In this document: positions 22,135 to 32,800 of the stretch, piece after piece
Layout: each line of letters begins with the position of its first letter
Position numbering within the stretch: position 1 is the stretch's first letter
NCBI GenBank assembly: GCA_965644295.1
Contig: CBFFRP010000399.1
Span: forward strand, 62,001-126,000
Length of the DNA stretch: 64,000 nucleotides
Direction of reading: 5' to 3'
Origin: Paraphysomonas bandaiensis
Taxonomy: Eukaryota > Chrysophyceae
Translations under genes and position numbers: made by a program
Notes under the pieces: generated by a model
Databases searched by the model: none
What the model was told of the DNA's origin: nothing
Seen by the model: only the letters and a program-made list of their open reading frames with translations

Positions 22135-22995
22135 CTACAGTCTCTTAGTACTGTACGGCCACTCAGTGTCCGCTAGCTCTGCTCGAGGTAACTGTGCGCG
22201 AGCGACACGTGATGGAACACCGATTCCATCGCCACCGAGCACAGATTCATCCATACGACAGCCAGCTTCTAAGTACTCTCTGATATTATTAGGTTCTAGC
22301 GACCAGCGTGCAGATTCCCGTGCAAATAAAGGCGCCTCCCGTTCATACACACGCACGAAATGAGCAATGAAACGGATATACCAATCCTCGAAAGTTGGGG
22401 ATCGTGTAAATAGGCCGACCTCCCGGGCAGACCAAAACATCAGCCGCATCCATACCCTTGCATCAGCAAGATTGAAATGCTGGCCCACTTGCTCTTTCGG
22501 ACGCTTTGTCGAGTGCCAGGCCGCCACGTGTGCAGATGTACGGTCGTGTACAATATGGTTATGCCCCGTTGCAAGAGTAATAGGAGTAGGATTCGAGTTT
22601 CGAACAGCTCGCTCAGCTGTCCAAACATTACCTTCTCCACCCATTTTTTCAACAATCCAATTTCCAAGTCTCTCAAAATGAGGATCATTATGATTCATTA
22701 TAAACTGATCAAGATGAGGGTCCGCAAACGCTTTCTTGTAGAAGACATCAGTCATCTTACGTATTTCATCTCCACCACCGATTTCACGTAATAATTCAGC
22801 TGTATGCTTGTTACCACGAAATGAATTCCCCTGTATTTGTAGTGGTATATAACGATACGGCTCAGGGTTTAACTGACTCTGATTAGTTGAGCTTGTTTGT
22901 GGTATAGAATCTCTAGATAGATCCAGATTGGCCAGATCCCTCGACTCAGATTCGATATCGGGATCACTGAGAAGTTTTTGGAGTGCTTTCTTCAT
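22135..22995 (-). CDS. Truncated-haemoglobin-like protein (group II-like) with extensions
   Basis: A single exon of 286 residues. A globin core of the 2/2 (truncated) type spans roughly residues 65-215: LREIGGGDEIRKMTDVFYKK with aromatic residues at the B10 region, DPHLDQFI, RLGNWIVEKMGG, and EQVGQHFNLADARVW with a candidate proximal His (QHF). RVWMRLMFWSA matches the F-G region of group II proteins, with Trp at the expected G8. There is a polar N-terminal extension of about 60 residues and a C-terminal extension of about 70, both longer than in bacterial forms. Such globins bind O2 or NO and may detoxify NO or act in redox reactions. No targeting signal is evident. Heme binding is inferred from motif positions only. 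Confidence 0.75.
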   Translation of the reverse strand: MKKALQKLLSDPDIESESRDLANLDLSRDSIPQTSSTNQSQLNPEPYRYIPLQIQGNSFRGNKHTAELLREIGGGDEIRKMTDVFYKKAFADPHLDQFIMNHNDPHFERLGNWIVEKMGGEGNVWTAERAVRNSNPTPITLATGHNHIVHDRTSAHVAAWHSTKRPKEQVGQHFNLADARVWMRLMFWSAREVGLFTRSPTFEDWYIRFIAHFVRVYEREAPLFARESARWSLEPNNIREYLEAGCRMDESVLGGDGIGVPSRVARAQLPRAELADTEWPYSTKRL

Positions 22996-23342
22996 TGATA
23001 AGAGTTTATATGTGGAATTATGAGTACTTGTGTGTGTTTATTACGAGGTGTCTTGAGTTAGGATACATAAACACATCCATACATTTGCTGTAAATAAATT
23101 TCTCCAACAAATTTCTTGACCTTCTTTAGTGAAAATTAAGAGTTCTCGAAACTATGTCTCCTAAAATTACCAGTTTTTGTATAAATTTGTACACAATCTG
23201 ACAAATAATAAGAAAATCCCTGACAATTAAAATATATGCATTGTGGATCTGTGTAGTATATCCAGCAGTGTGGTATGTGGGAGTGATATGCTGTAGAGAT
23301 TGATACTATTAGCATACTTCCATTTCATTATTCACTGTTGGA
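22996..23342. other. Divergent promoter region globin / ribokinase
   Basis: 347 bp of AT-rich DNA between two divergent starts; presumably both promoters. No specific element recognised. Confidence 0.45.
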
Positions 23343-24818
23343 ATGAATTTTGTGAATCAACAATCAGCTGTAATGTTGGATGAGAATTGTGAGATTATTG
23401 TTGTTGGAAGTGCTAATATAGAGTAAGCATATGTATTGTATGGTTCTGTGTAACATCTATACACAGTCTAGTGACTTATGTGCGTCAACTCCCCCGTTCA
23501 GGAGAAACTATAATGGGTAATGCATTTGTTAAGAAATACGGTGGCAAGGGCGCTAATCAGGCGGTTATCATAAGCCGTTTCACTCGCAATGTCACGCTAT
23601 GTGCATCTGTTGGCAATGATGACTATGGCAATGACTATATTCGTCAGCTATTGACTGAGGGGTGTGGTGTGCAGAACATTGTATCAACTTCTGAGGCATC
23701 TACAGGAGTTGCATGTATTACTGTGTCTGAAGATGGCTCGAACACAATTGTGATAAACCCTGGAGCTAATTTCTATTTAACTCCTGCCCATGTACGGGAA
23801 ACTGTTGATCGCTCTCCACAGACCAAAGTACTTGTGTGTCAAAATGAAGTTTCTCATGATACTACTAAGGCAGCATTACATGCCGCCTCTGAATCTGGTA
23901 TGCATAATTATATCACGCATGATGTCGAGTATTTAATAGTGCATCATATCTGTTGAAATACTGATTCTGTTTGAGGGTGCTTACTATGTCATGCAGGCGC
24001 GGTTAGCATTTTCAACCCTGCACCGATGACTGACCGCGAGAAAGTTATGGAGCTCTGTCAATTGGCTGACGTTGTATGTCCAAACGAAACAGAGCTGTAT
24101 GAGCTTATTGGGGGTATGACACCATAATAAATCCTTATTCATTTTGAAATGTAGTTTACATGATAGCATTCCGAGGAGGAAGCACTTGTGCACTTAATAT
24201 TTTCCTATGTATAACCCTTTTCTGTATCTGAAGAGAGTATGCCGGTCGATACAGAGGAAGAAATTGTTAAGGCTGCAGAGTATTTGCTCTCTATGGGTAA
24301 GTGTAGCTATCTTCCGAATCTTTGCTGCTGCAAGGTGTTAATGCTTATATTACAGGGATCTCCACCGTGGTAGTTACGATGGGTAGTAGAGGGGCGTGTA
24401 TAGTAAAAAAAAATGAGGTTAAATTAGTTCCAGCTGTAAAGGTGGCTAATTGTGTTGATACTGTGGGAGCCGGCGACTGTTTTATAGGTGTGGTTGCCGT
24501 CTCTCCGTGGTATTATCTGTGATTTTTATATTCAACACATTTTGTTTTCATCTACATAGCACTTAACTACTTAGGTGCAGTTGTTCCTTTTCATAAATGA
24601 CTGCTTGTGATGTAGGAACCATGTCCTACCACCTGTCTCAAGGAACCGATTTAAGTGGAGCAGTACAGAAGGCTGTAGAGTGTGCGGCACTATCTGTGAC
24701 ACGGCAAGGTGCTCAGGAATCGTACCCATCTCGGGATGAATTGAGAGAGCGTAATTTGATAAACTCTACTTCAAGTGTATGTACTAAGGAGGAAATCAGA
24801 GCTAAACTCATGTCCTAA
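23343..24818 (+). CDS. RBKS: Ribokinase (PfkB family)
   Basis: Six exons: 23343-23422, 23467-23897, 23997-24113, 24234-24296, 24356-24487 and 24616-24818; 341 residues. Motifs in order: IIVVGSANIDLVTYV (N-terminal PfkB strand), GGKGANQAV (PfkB signature 1, sugar contact), ASVGNDDYGNDYI, NPGANFYLTP, VVCPNETELYEL, VVTMGSRGACIV, and DTVGAGDCFIG-TM, PfkB signature 2 with the catalytic Asp and anion hole (human has DS where this has DC). SVTRQGAQESYP matches the monovalent-cation and C-terminal region of ribokinases. It phosphorylates ribose to ribose-5-phosphate for the pentose phosphate and nucleotide pathways. Two introns are 99-128 nt, longer than the local norm. Confidence 0.93.
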
Positions 24819-25357
24819 ATGTGTAGTAGCTGTAGCACGTTGGTGACGGTGGGGCTAGTCGGTTTCGTTGTACGCAGCAGCATATCATCTGCAAGCGTTG
24901 TGTACATCGAAAGGTTATAGTTATCGTAATACGCAGAACGTATTTTATGAGCATAAGTGTAAAGCAGGGGTTGTATAGTGTCGTAGTCGCATGTTATTGT
25001 ATTATAACACATTCATGACCATAACCATAACCAGATCTCTACACCGGTCTGAACGTATTTGTCACCTTTGTAGTCCATTAAGACTTGAACTCTTCCTTTG
25101 TAAGCAAGCCTGTAGTGATATACCACTGTTACGAACACTGTATAAGATATGTGCACATAGTTTAGCACGCTATTACTTCTCCGAATTCATCATTTAGTGC
25201 TCCCGTCTTATTTCTAAGACCTCATTCCTCAGAGCCATTGCAGACTCGAACAGAGTGCAAGTAGTTGCCTGTGGAAGGCACAAGGCCTCATACGGCACGA
25301 ATCATTCATGGATTTTAGCGCTGGATTTTGGGCGGGAAAAAAAGACACTGTACACGG
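24819..25357. other. Intergenic region before the microsatellite
   Basis: About 540 bp after ribokinase. Small open frames on both strands have no recognisable content. The microsatellite starts directly at its right edge. Confidence 0.5.
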
Positions 25358-25611
25358 CATACATACATGCATACATACATACATACATACATACATACAT
25401 ACATACATACATACATACATACATACATACATACATACATACATACATACATACATACATACATACATACATACATACATACATACATACATACATACAT
25501 ACATACATACATACATACATACATACATACATACATACATACATACATACATACATACATACATACATACATACATACATACATACATACATACATACAT
25601 ACATACATACA

Positions 25612-25645
<34 letters not shown>

Positions 25646-27023
25646 CATACATACATACATACATACATACATACATACATACATACATACATACATACAT
25701 ACATACATACATACATACATACATACATACATACATACATACATACATACATACATACATACATACATACATACATACATACATACATACATACATACAT
25801 ACATACATACATACATACATACATACATACATACATACATACATACATACATACATACATACATACATACATACATACATACATACATACATACATACAT
25901 ACATACATACATACATACATACATACATACATACATACATACATACATACATACATACATACATACATACATACATACATACATACATACATACATACAT
26001 ACATACATACATACATACATACATACATACATACATACATACATACATACATACATACATACATACATACATACATACATACATACATACATACATACAT
26101 ACATACATACATACATACATACATACATACATACATACATACATACATACATACATACATACATACATACATACATACATACATACATACATACATACAT
26201 ACATACATACATACATACATACATACATACATACATACATACATACATACATACATACATACATACATACATACATACATACATACATACATACATACAT
26301 ACATACATACATACATACATACATACATACATACATACATACATACATACATACATACATACATACATACATACATACATACATACATACATACATACAT
26401 ACATACATACATACATACATACATACATACATACATACATACATACATACATACATACATACATACATACATACATACATACATACATACATACATACAT
26501 ACATACATACATACATACATACATACATACATACATACATACATACATACATACATACATACATACATACATACATACATACATACATACATACATACAT
26601 ACATACATACATACATACATACATACATACATACATACATACATACATACATACATACATACATACATACATACATACATACATACATACATACATACAT
26701 ACATACATACATACATACATACATACATACATACATACATACATACATACATACATACATACATACATACATACATACATACATACATACATACATACAT
26801 ACATACATACATACATACATACATACATACATACATACATACATACATACATACATACATACATACATACATACATACATACATACATACATACATACAT
26901 ACATACATACATACATACATACATACATACATACATACATACATACATACATACATACATACATACATACATACATACATACATACATACATACATACAT
27001 ACATACATACATACATACATACA
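25358..27023. repeat. Giant (TACA)n microsatellite, about 416 units
   Basis: About 1,666 bp of uninterrupted tetranucleotide repeat (TACA on plus, TGTA on minus), with only two visible departures: a c/g change near 25369 (acatgcat) and a c-to-t at 25642 (acatatat). Its 4-nt period contains no stop codon in several frames, which is why very long meaningless frames with YIHT or MYVC repeats run through it on both strands. Length this close to perfect indicates ongoing expansion by slippage; the assembled copy number may be wrong. Confidence 0.97.
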
Positions 27024-27128
27024 GCCATTTAGTTCTCAATTTCTTATCATTCTAAATGCAAACATGTCGTGACTGCCCACCTCGTGTGACTTCTTCTTGC
27101 ACAATCTGGAGTGATATGAATAGGAAGT

Positions 27129-28193
27129 GTGTATTACCTGCAGGATACATGTATCGTATGTAATATAGCTTCAGTTGTGTATATATCTATAGCACACACT
27201 GTACGGTTAGATATGATAGCATCATTAACACTATTAGTTACTGTATTAATGGTATCTCCCATTCGACCAATACTTAATCATGAGTGTCATGACATTGACA
27301 GAGAATATATGATGAGCTGGACAGCTGAGAATTATCATATATTACTATCACCACTATCAGCGCCGTGTCACTCCTCAGAGCATAATAAGAGTAAAGTACT
27401 GGTCATTATTCCTGGTACTGGATTTCAAGATGATCGTGAAAAAATTGTTTTAAATAACCTGAAGATTATTAGAAAGTCGACCCCGTGTGTGGAGATTAAG
27501 TGTGTATTGTATGCATACAAGACACCACTCTCCCATATTGAAGACGAAATCAAACGAACCTGTGAAGTGCATACTTATTTTCATGTCAACTACGCCCACT
27601 ATCTAAAATCTGTGTTACCGAGCCTGGTTTTCCAGGCAAAGTTCACCCACGTGTTGTTGCTACTGGATGATGCCCAGCTTCCTCATGGATACCGCCTCCA
27701 GGGATTAGTTGACATTATGTCTTGTAACGAACTCTCAGTAGTATCGCCAACAGTAGTAGGTGCTATATATGCATCCACCTCTTGCCCATTTTGTTGCCCA
27801 CGGTTGCGTTCCACTAAGTCTCGTTCTTCACCTCCTCTGTCGTCGTCGCCCGGGCATAGGGCAAAAGTGGTGGAGATGTTTGCAACGCTTTTTACAACTG
27901 AGGCCTGGCACTGCTGGTGGGAACTATTACAACCGGGACTGAATTCCATAGGGTGGGCCTACGACAAATTTCTTCATACCCATTGCAGCACTGTCATACC
28001 AGGGTTTCAGATGGGGATAATTGACTCCAGCGTCGTATTACACACAAGCGACCGCATAGACTACAAGCTACCGTACAGTAACAAATCATCTATGCCGTGG
28101 CACGACAGAGACCTTTGGATGGCGGCAGCTGGATGGACTACTGAGAGAGAGGCTGATGTGGAACACTTTGGAGACCCTTTAGTTTGGCCATGA
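27129..28193 (+). CDS. DUF707 / glycosyltransferase-like secreted or membrane protein
   Basis: A single-exon frame of 354 codons. The likelier start is the Met at 27213, which begins a hydrophobic leader (MIASLTLLVTVLMVS) typical of a signal peptide or type II anchor. After it, KVLVIIPGTGF and ATHVLLLLDDAQLP-like strands (the latter here FTHVLLLLDDAQLP) suggest a Rossmann-like GT-A fold with an acidic pair that could bind a metal-nucleotide sugar. The C-terminal half (W..LLQPGLNSIGWAYDKFL...GIIDSSVVLHT) resembles DUF707 proteins, in which a GW/GWG motif and an IID/VVD-H motif are conserved. A Golgi or ER role in glycosylation is inference. It could also be an unrelated orphan. Confidence 0.55.
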   Translation: MYYLQDTCIVCNIASVVYISIAHTVRLDMIASLTLLVTVLMVSPIRPILNHECHDIDREYMMSWTAENYHILLSPLSAPCHSSEHNKSKVLVIIPGTGFQDDREKIVLNNLKIIRKSTPCVEIKCVLYAYKTPLSHIEDEIKRTCEVHTYFHVNYAHYLKSVLPSLVFQAKFTHVLLLLDDAQLPHGYRLQGLVDIMSCNELSVVSPTVVGAIYASTSCPFCCPRLRSTKSRSSPPLSSSPGHRAKVVEMFATLFTTEAWHCWWELLQPGLNSIGWAYDKFLHTHCSTVIPGFQMGIIDSSVVLHTSDRIDYKLPYSNKSSMPWHDRDLWMAAAGWTTEREADVEHFGDPLVWP

Positions 28194-29809
28194 CATGTCC
28201 TGGAATGAGATTGCCCTGATGTGATGGTCATGTTAGAAATAGTAGTACTGCTCACTGCCTACGCATTTCAAAACACGCAAGTTGCCTTCTGTTGTACGCC
28301 TGGCAAATACTTTAAAAACCCTGACCTTTTTTAAACGGTCGAAATTATGTATATTGTTTTGTGTAATTACGGTTATTCGAGTACGTATTCATGTGATATA
28401 TACATCAAACATGTACAATGATAGAGTGTGCATGGATTAATATATTATATAATGTGCACGCCACTCCATAGTCATGTCACATAATAACTAGCTCTGAGTT
28501 ACACATCTATACTGTCATATCTTTGAAAGAAATGTGGCTAGTAGAGATTATATGTTTCGGGCTGATAAGACTGCACCCATAGGTTACACTTGAACTCTAT
28601 ATTGAACAGCAAAGACTCTCCAAGAAAAATTTCTAGAAAGCATACGCATGGCAGTTGAAGCGGGCAGCGTCACCGGAGCGCAATGGTAAGAGAGCCTTCA
28701 CACTCACGATGACATCCCCACATGGACTCCAATGCCTACAGTCTCACATCGCTGGCATTCAAGAGGACGCATTTCACATGAATCAGACAATATTTGGACA
28801 ATAATCCGGAAAATAGAGCCTCGCACCCATGGATCAATTACTGTAATTGAAAATTTTTCAAGAACTCAATTAGAGTGCGTATATTAGTTGCTAAGAATAT
28901 CAATGTTTGACATTATATGAGAAGTATTAACTTTACAACAGATGGTAAATATATACTCAATTCTGAGAATATAAATTATAATCAATATCTCTTATCATTC
29001 ACCAGCTTCATGTTGTCTCTACCACCACTCATTTCTCGTACGATCTTACTTCGTCACTACAACTTACATCGTCACTGTATTCCGTTTCACCACCATATAC
29101 TTATCGTTATTCATTCTCGCAGTACGATTAACAAGGCTACAACTGTATACTACTGTAATTTAAATGCCTTATAACTACAGCTTTCAATTGCTCTCATATA
29201 GCAGAACTAAACAAAGAATCTTCTCTACACACTTCATCTGATTTAACTTTCAAGTGACTAAAGCTCTTCTCACAAGTAACACAAATACTGAAAATCATTT
29301 CAGTCCTCATATGTCTGACATATCGAACAGTTCATAGCATATTTTCTTTAGTTCTGTAACTGATTTATAATCTGTGCATGCGCAAGTACGACATCACCTG
29401 CATTACTCAAAATTTAACGGGGTCAACTCTATGACATGATAATCAGCACAGTTGAAGTTGAGGGTGTTCAAAACAACACAGGGCACTGTAGATTGATCCG
29501 TAATATCGCTATTCAAAAGTCTGCCAAACATTTGTTCCGCCTCGGATATTCCTACAGAGAAGGCTTGATCATATTAATGTATCATCGACACTCGACACAA
29601 GTATAACGGTAGTTGCGCACCATGGTTATTAGATTATAACCAAAGTGATCAACAAATTCCTTAAAACGAAAAAATTAGTATATGAGTGTATATTATTAGA
29701 CTTCTCCCAAACGCATAGCCTTACAGAAAGACCACTTTACAGAGAATATAACTCGACATTTTATAGCTATAAATACCACAGCATCATTGATAAACCACAA
29801 CCTTTCCAA
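28194..29809. other. Gene-poor AT-rich intergenic region
   Basis: About 1.6 kb between the DUF707-like gene and the 3' end of the giant receptor gene. A short GC-richer patch at about 28648-28810 has an ATG, a GTAAGA donor-like site (28684) and a CTACAG acceptor-like site, but the spliced frame is only about 26 codons. An 85-codon frame at 28917 has no features. Nothing is supported. Confidence 0.5.
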
Positions 29810-32800
29810 TTATAACTTTGAGTCATCTTTATCATCAAAATTGAAGCTCCCGCCGCTGCTTTTGGTCTCGAATGTACTCTTCTTTTTCAGCTTCTTCTGG
29901 GTTTGAATTTGTGCTGTGGTGCCGAAAGAACTCATTCGTTGCATTTGGTCCCGCTTTTTCAAATCCGCAATTTGTTTCATGAGCATCTCATTCTCGTCTT
30001 GAAGGGCCGCCATCTCCATCGCCTTCCTGGTCTTAACTTCATCCGTCTCAGATGAACCCTGCATCATTGGATTTTCGTTGCTGTCCATTTTTCGTAACTC
30101 AAGTTGAGCTACTCCTGCTTCGGATTTCGATTTCTTGTACTCCTTGCTCATGAACATTTCAAACATCCCAGTCGTGTCGTAACCGAGTGTCGTCATAACC
30201 TCAGAAACAAACACCACGCCGAAGTAAAGGATAGACGACGCAATGACAAGCATAACCAAAAACGTCAACAATAAAAGATGGTAACGTAGAGTGTTTCCTG
30301 TCGAGTAGCTGTCGCTCTCAAACATGATGCCAGATATACAAACAAATATGGCACACCCAAGTAGATATAACTCTACATTGTTGAAGTCCCAAAAGAAATT
30401 TTTTAAGTCTTCAGTTGTAACTGAATTCAGAGTCTTCGCACCACTGCGTTGTCCCTCAAGTCGCTTCATTAGTACCTCGTCCTTCTTCTCCACAGTGTCC
30501 ATGATGCGCTGGATCTTTAGATGCATCGTCATTGTCGCATCCATTTTTTCTCCATTTTCTTGTGCCTTCAAGGCCTCGTCGACCTTAGCACGATGTCGTT
30601 CGAGCTCACCTTCACGCTCCACGGTACTCATAAATGGGCGGTGCTGAACCTGTAAGATGTAACATACGAATATAACCAACAAAATAAATGACATCTGAAA
30701 GGTGGGATTGCTTCGGAACAGAAGGGCTACGATATAGTGTTAAATAAATTAATACGCTTGATGATCACACTTACCAGCAACTGCTATCCAAAACTTTCTG
30801 ATGAGGACATATATCATCCAGTACACTTTCCCGGGCTTGAAGTGGTAATACAGCTTATGAAACTTCTTTCTAATATCATAAGCTAATGGGTTAGTGCTTC
30901 TGGTATCACCAGTGCCAGCAGCTCGAAGTAACTGGTCCTCTTTTATAAGTTCCTTATGATGCATAATAATATACGTGACATATATGGGGTATCCTATTGC
31001 ATAAACCAGTAAACTGAGAGCGGCAAAAGGAAGCAGCTGCATTTGAGGATCAGAGGGCTTCTCCCAACAGCGGCAGACTCCAGCTGGACAATTGATAGAT
31101 GTCCACTCCGTATAAAGGTGGCCATCGTCAGGATCAGCAGGATTACAGTTCACAATCTCAAGAGCTTTGCGCAGCAAGGGGAGGTAAAGGTAATACAACA
31201 TGATAACGAACATGGCCATCAACTGATTGCCGTGTTTCGTGAGAGCTGTCCAGCCTCTTTTATTGCGCCAAACGTACTTGTGAACAGCCTTAAGAAGAAA
31301 CATCATAAACAACACAACGCCCCCCATAATCGGCAGGAACATAGTGCCAAACCATTTAGTTTCGTATGAAACATCAGGGAAAGCGCACTCGGGAGCAGTA
31401 ATATTGATATCGAATGAAAAAAACAGAGATATTGAAAACATCTTGATGACAAGAGGAGGCCAAACAATATCAGATGAAGCAAACACAGCCAACACCTACC
31501 AACATCATAGAAAGCGACGTAATAAACACCCAGTAAATACAATATAAACTTGGAACATACCTGAAAGTAATCGAAACCAATGGCAACGAAGGCCAGATTA
31601 AACTTGTATTTGTTAAGGTAGTAGGCACCAACAACAAACGTGAGTAGGGCAGTTGCAAACAAAACAATTAACACCAACACATTTTCCGGACACTTTACAC
31701 ACTTTCCTCCAATGCGATAATACTCCTTGACCTTGCAGAGTGAGCACTTCGGCGCTGCAGTACATGTACACGTTCCCGGCTCACTGCTGCCGGGGACCCT
31801 ATTACAGAACGAACATTTCTCGGGTTGATCCCATTGACATATATCATCGCCCTTGTTGCAGTCATGGTCCGTGTAGCAAGTGTTGTTATTGTACTTGTGT
31901 GCATTCTTTGACCGCTCGTCAATACAGTCCTCTAGCACATAACTGTACGCTTCTTCACAAGTATTACTTCCTGTGCACGCCTCAGGCGGGAAGCAGCCCT
32001 CGTACACTGGACACTTTTCACGATTACTTTGTGGGGGGCGCCTGGCCTTGCTGCACTGCTCGGCTGCATCCTGGCTGTCGACGTCGTAGTACGTGAGCCA
32101 AAAGGCTTCGTCTGATACAGGGTCTACTTCGTACTCCTCCGGCTTGCACAGGGCTCCAACTGGGCATTCGATGCAATGCTCCTCATAATACCTTAAGCCG
32201 TAGTAAATTGTCTGCTGATTTGACGAATCATAGCTAGCCTTGCACGTACTAATAAATAGGGAATTGTCCACAATGCGGCGAACAGGTACTTCCACAGTTT
32301 GATCTGCAACATGAATTGTCATGTTCTTTGCCCCAACTATATCAGCAGGCATGTCACACGTCAAATAGGGGAATCCATTTCCGACACTAAAAGATCCGTC
32401 GTTCCACTTCGCATTGGCACACTCCAGCTGAGTATAGTATCCAGCAGTATCCTTTCCAGTAAAATTGATGCTGACCCACGATGCAGTTCCACCTAGGTTT
32501 TCTCCCTGTATCGTGAGGCTGTCACCCATGGCATCCATGTAGCCATATCCCTGACTATTAGATCCAGGACTAGATACTGTGATTTCTGGAGGGTAAAATG
32601 AGTACGTCAGTGTTTCGCTGGAGTTATCCCTTCTCCCATCAACATACAATTCGACAGATAAATTTCTTCCGTAAGCTTGAGGAGCCCAGAATACAATCTC
32701 TCTGTCCGACTGATAACAAACATTCTCTTGGGTGGATGAGTCCAATGCACAGTCAAAGCAATTCCAGGAACTCGAAATTACGTTGCCAGAACTGTCGGTC

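Noticed and set aside
25358-27023. CRISPR-like regular repeat
   Set aside because: There are no spacers; it is a simple tetranucleotide microsatellite in a eukaryote.
25229-27072. Six very long open frames of YIHT or MYVC repeats on both strands
   Set aside because: They come from the stop-free (TACA)n repeat and have no non-repeat content beyond short flanks.
28648-28810. Mini-gene with donor- and acceptor-like sites
   Set aside because: Spliced frame of only about 26 codons, no homology; kept as an unremarkable patch.
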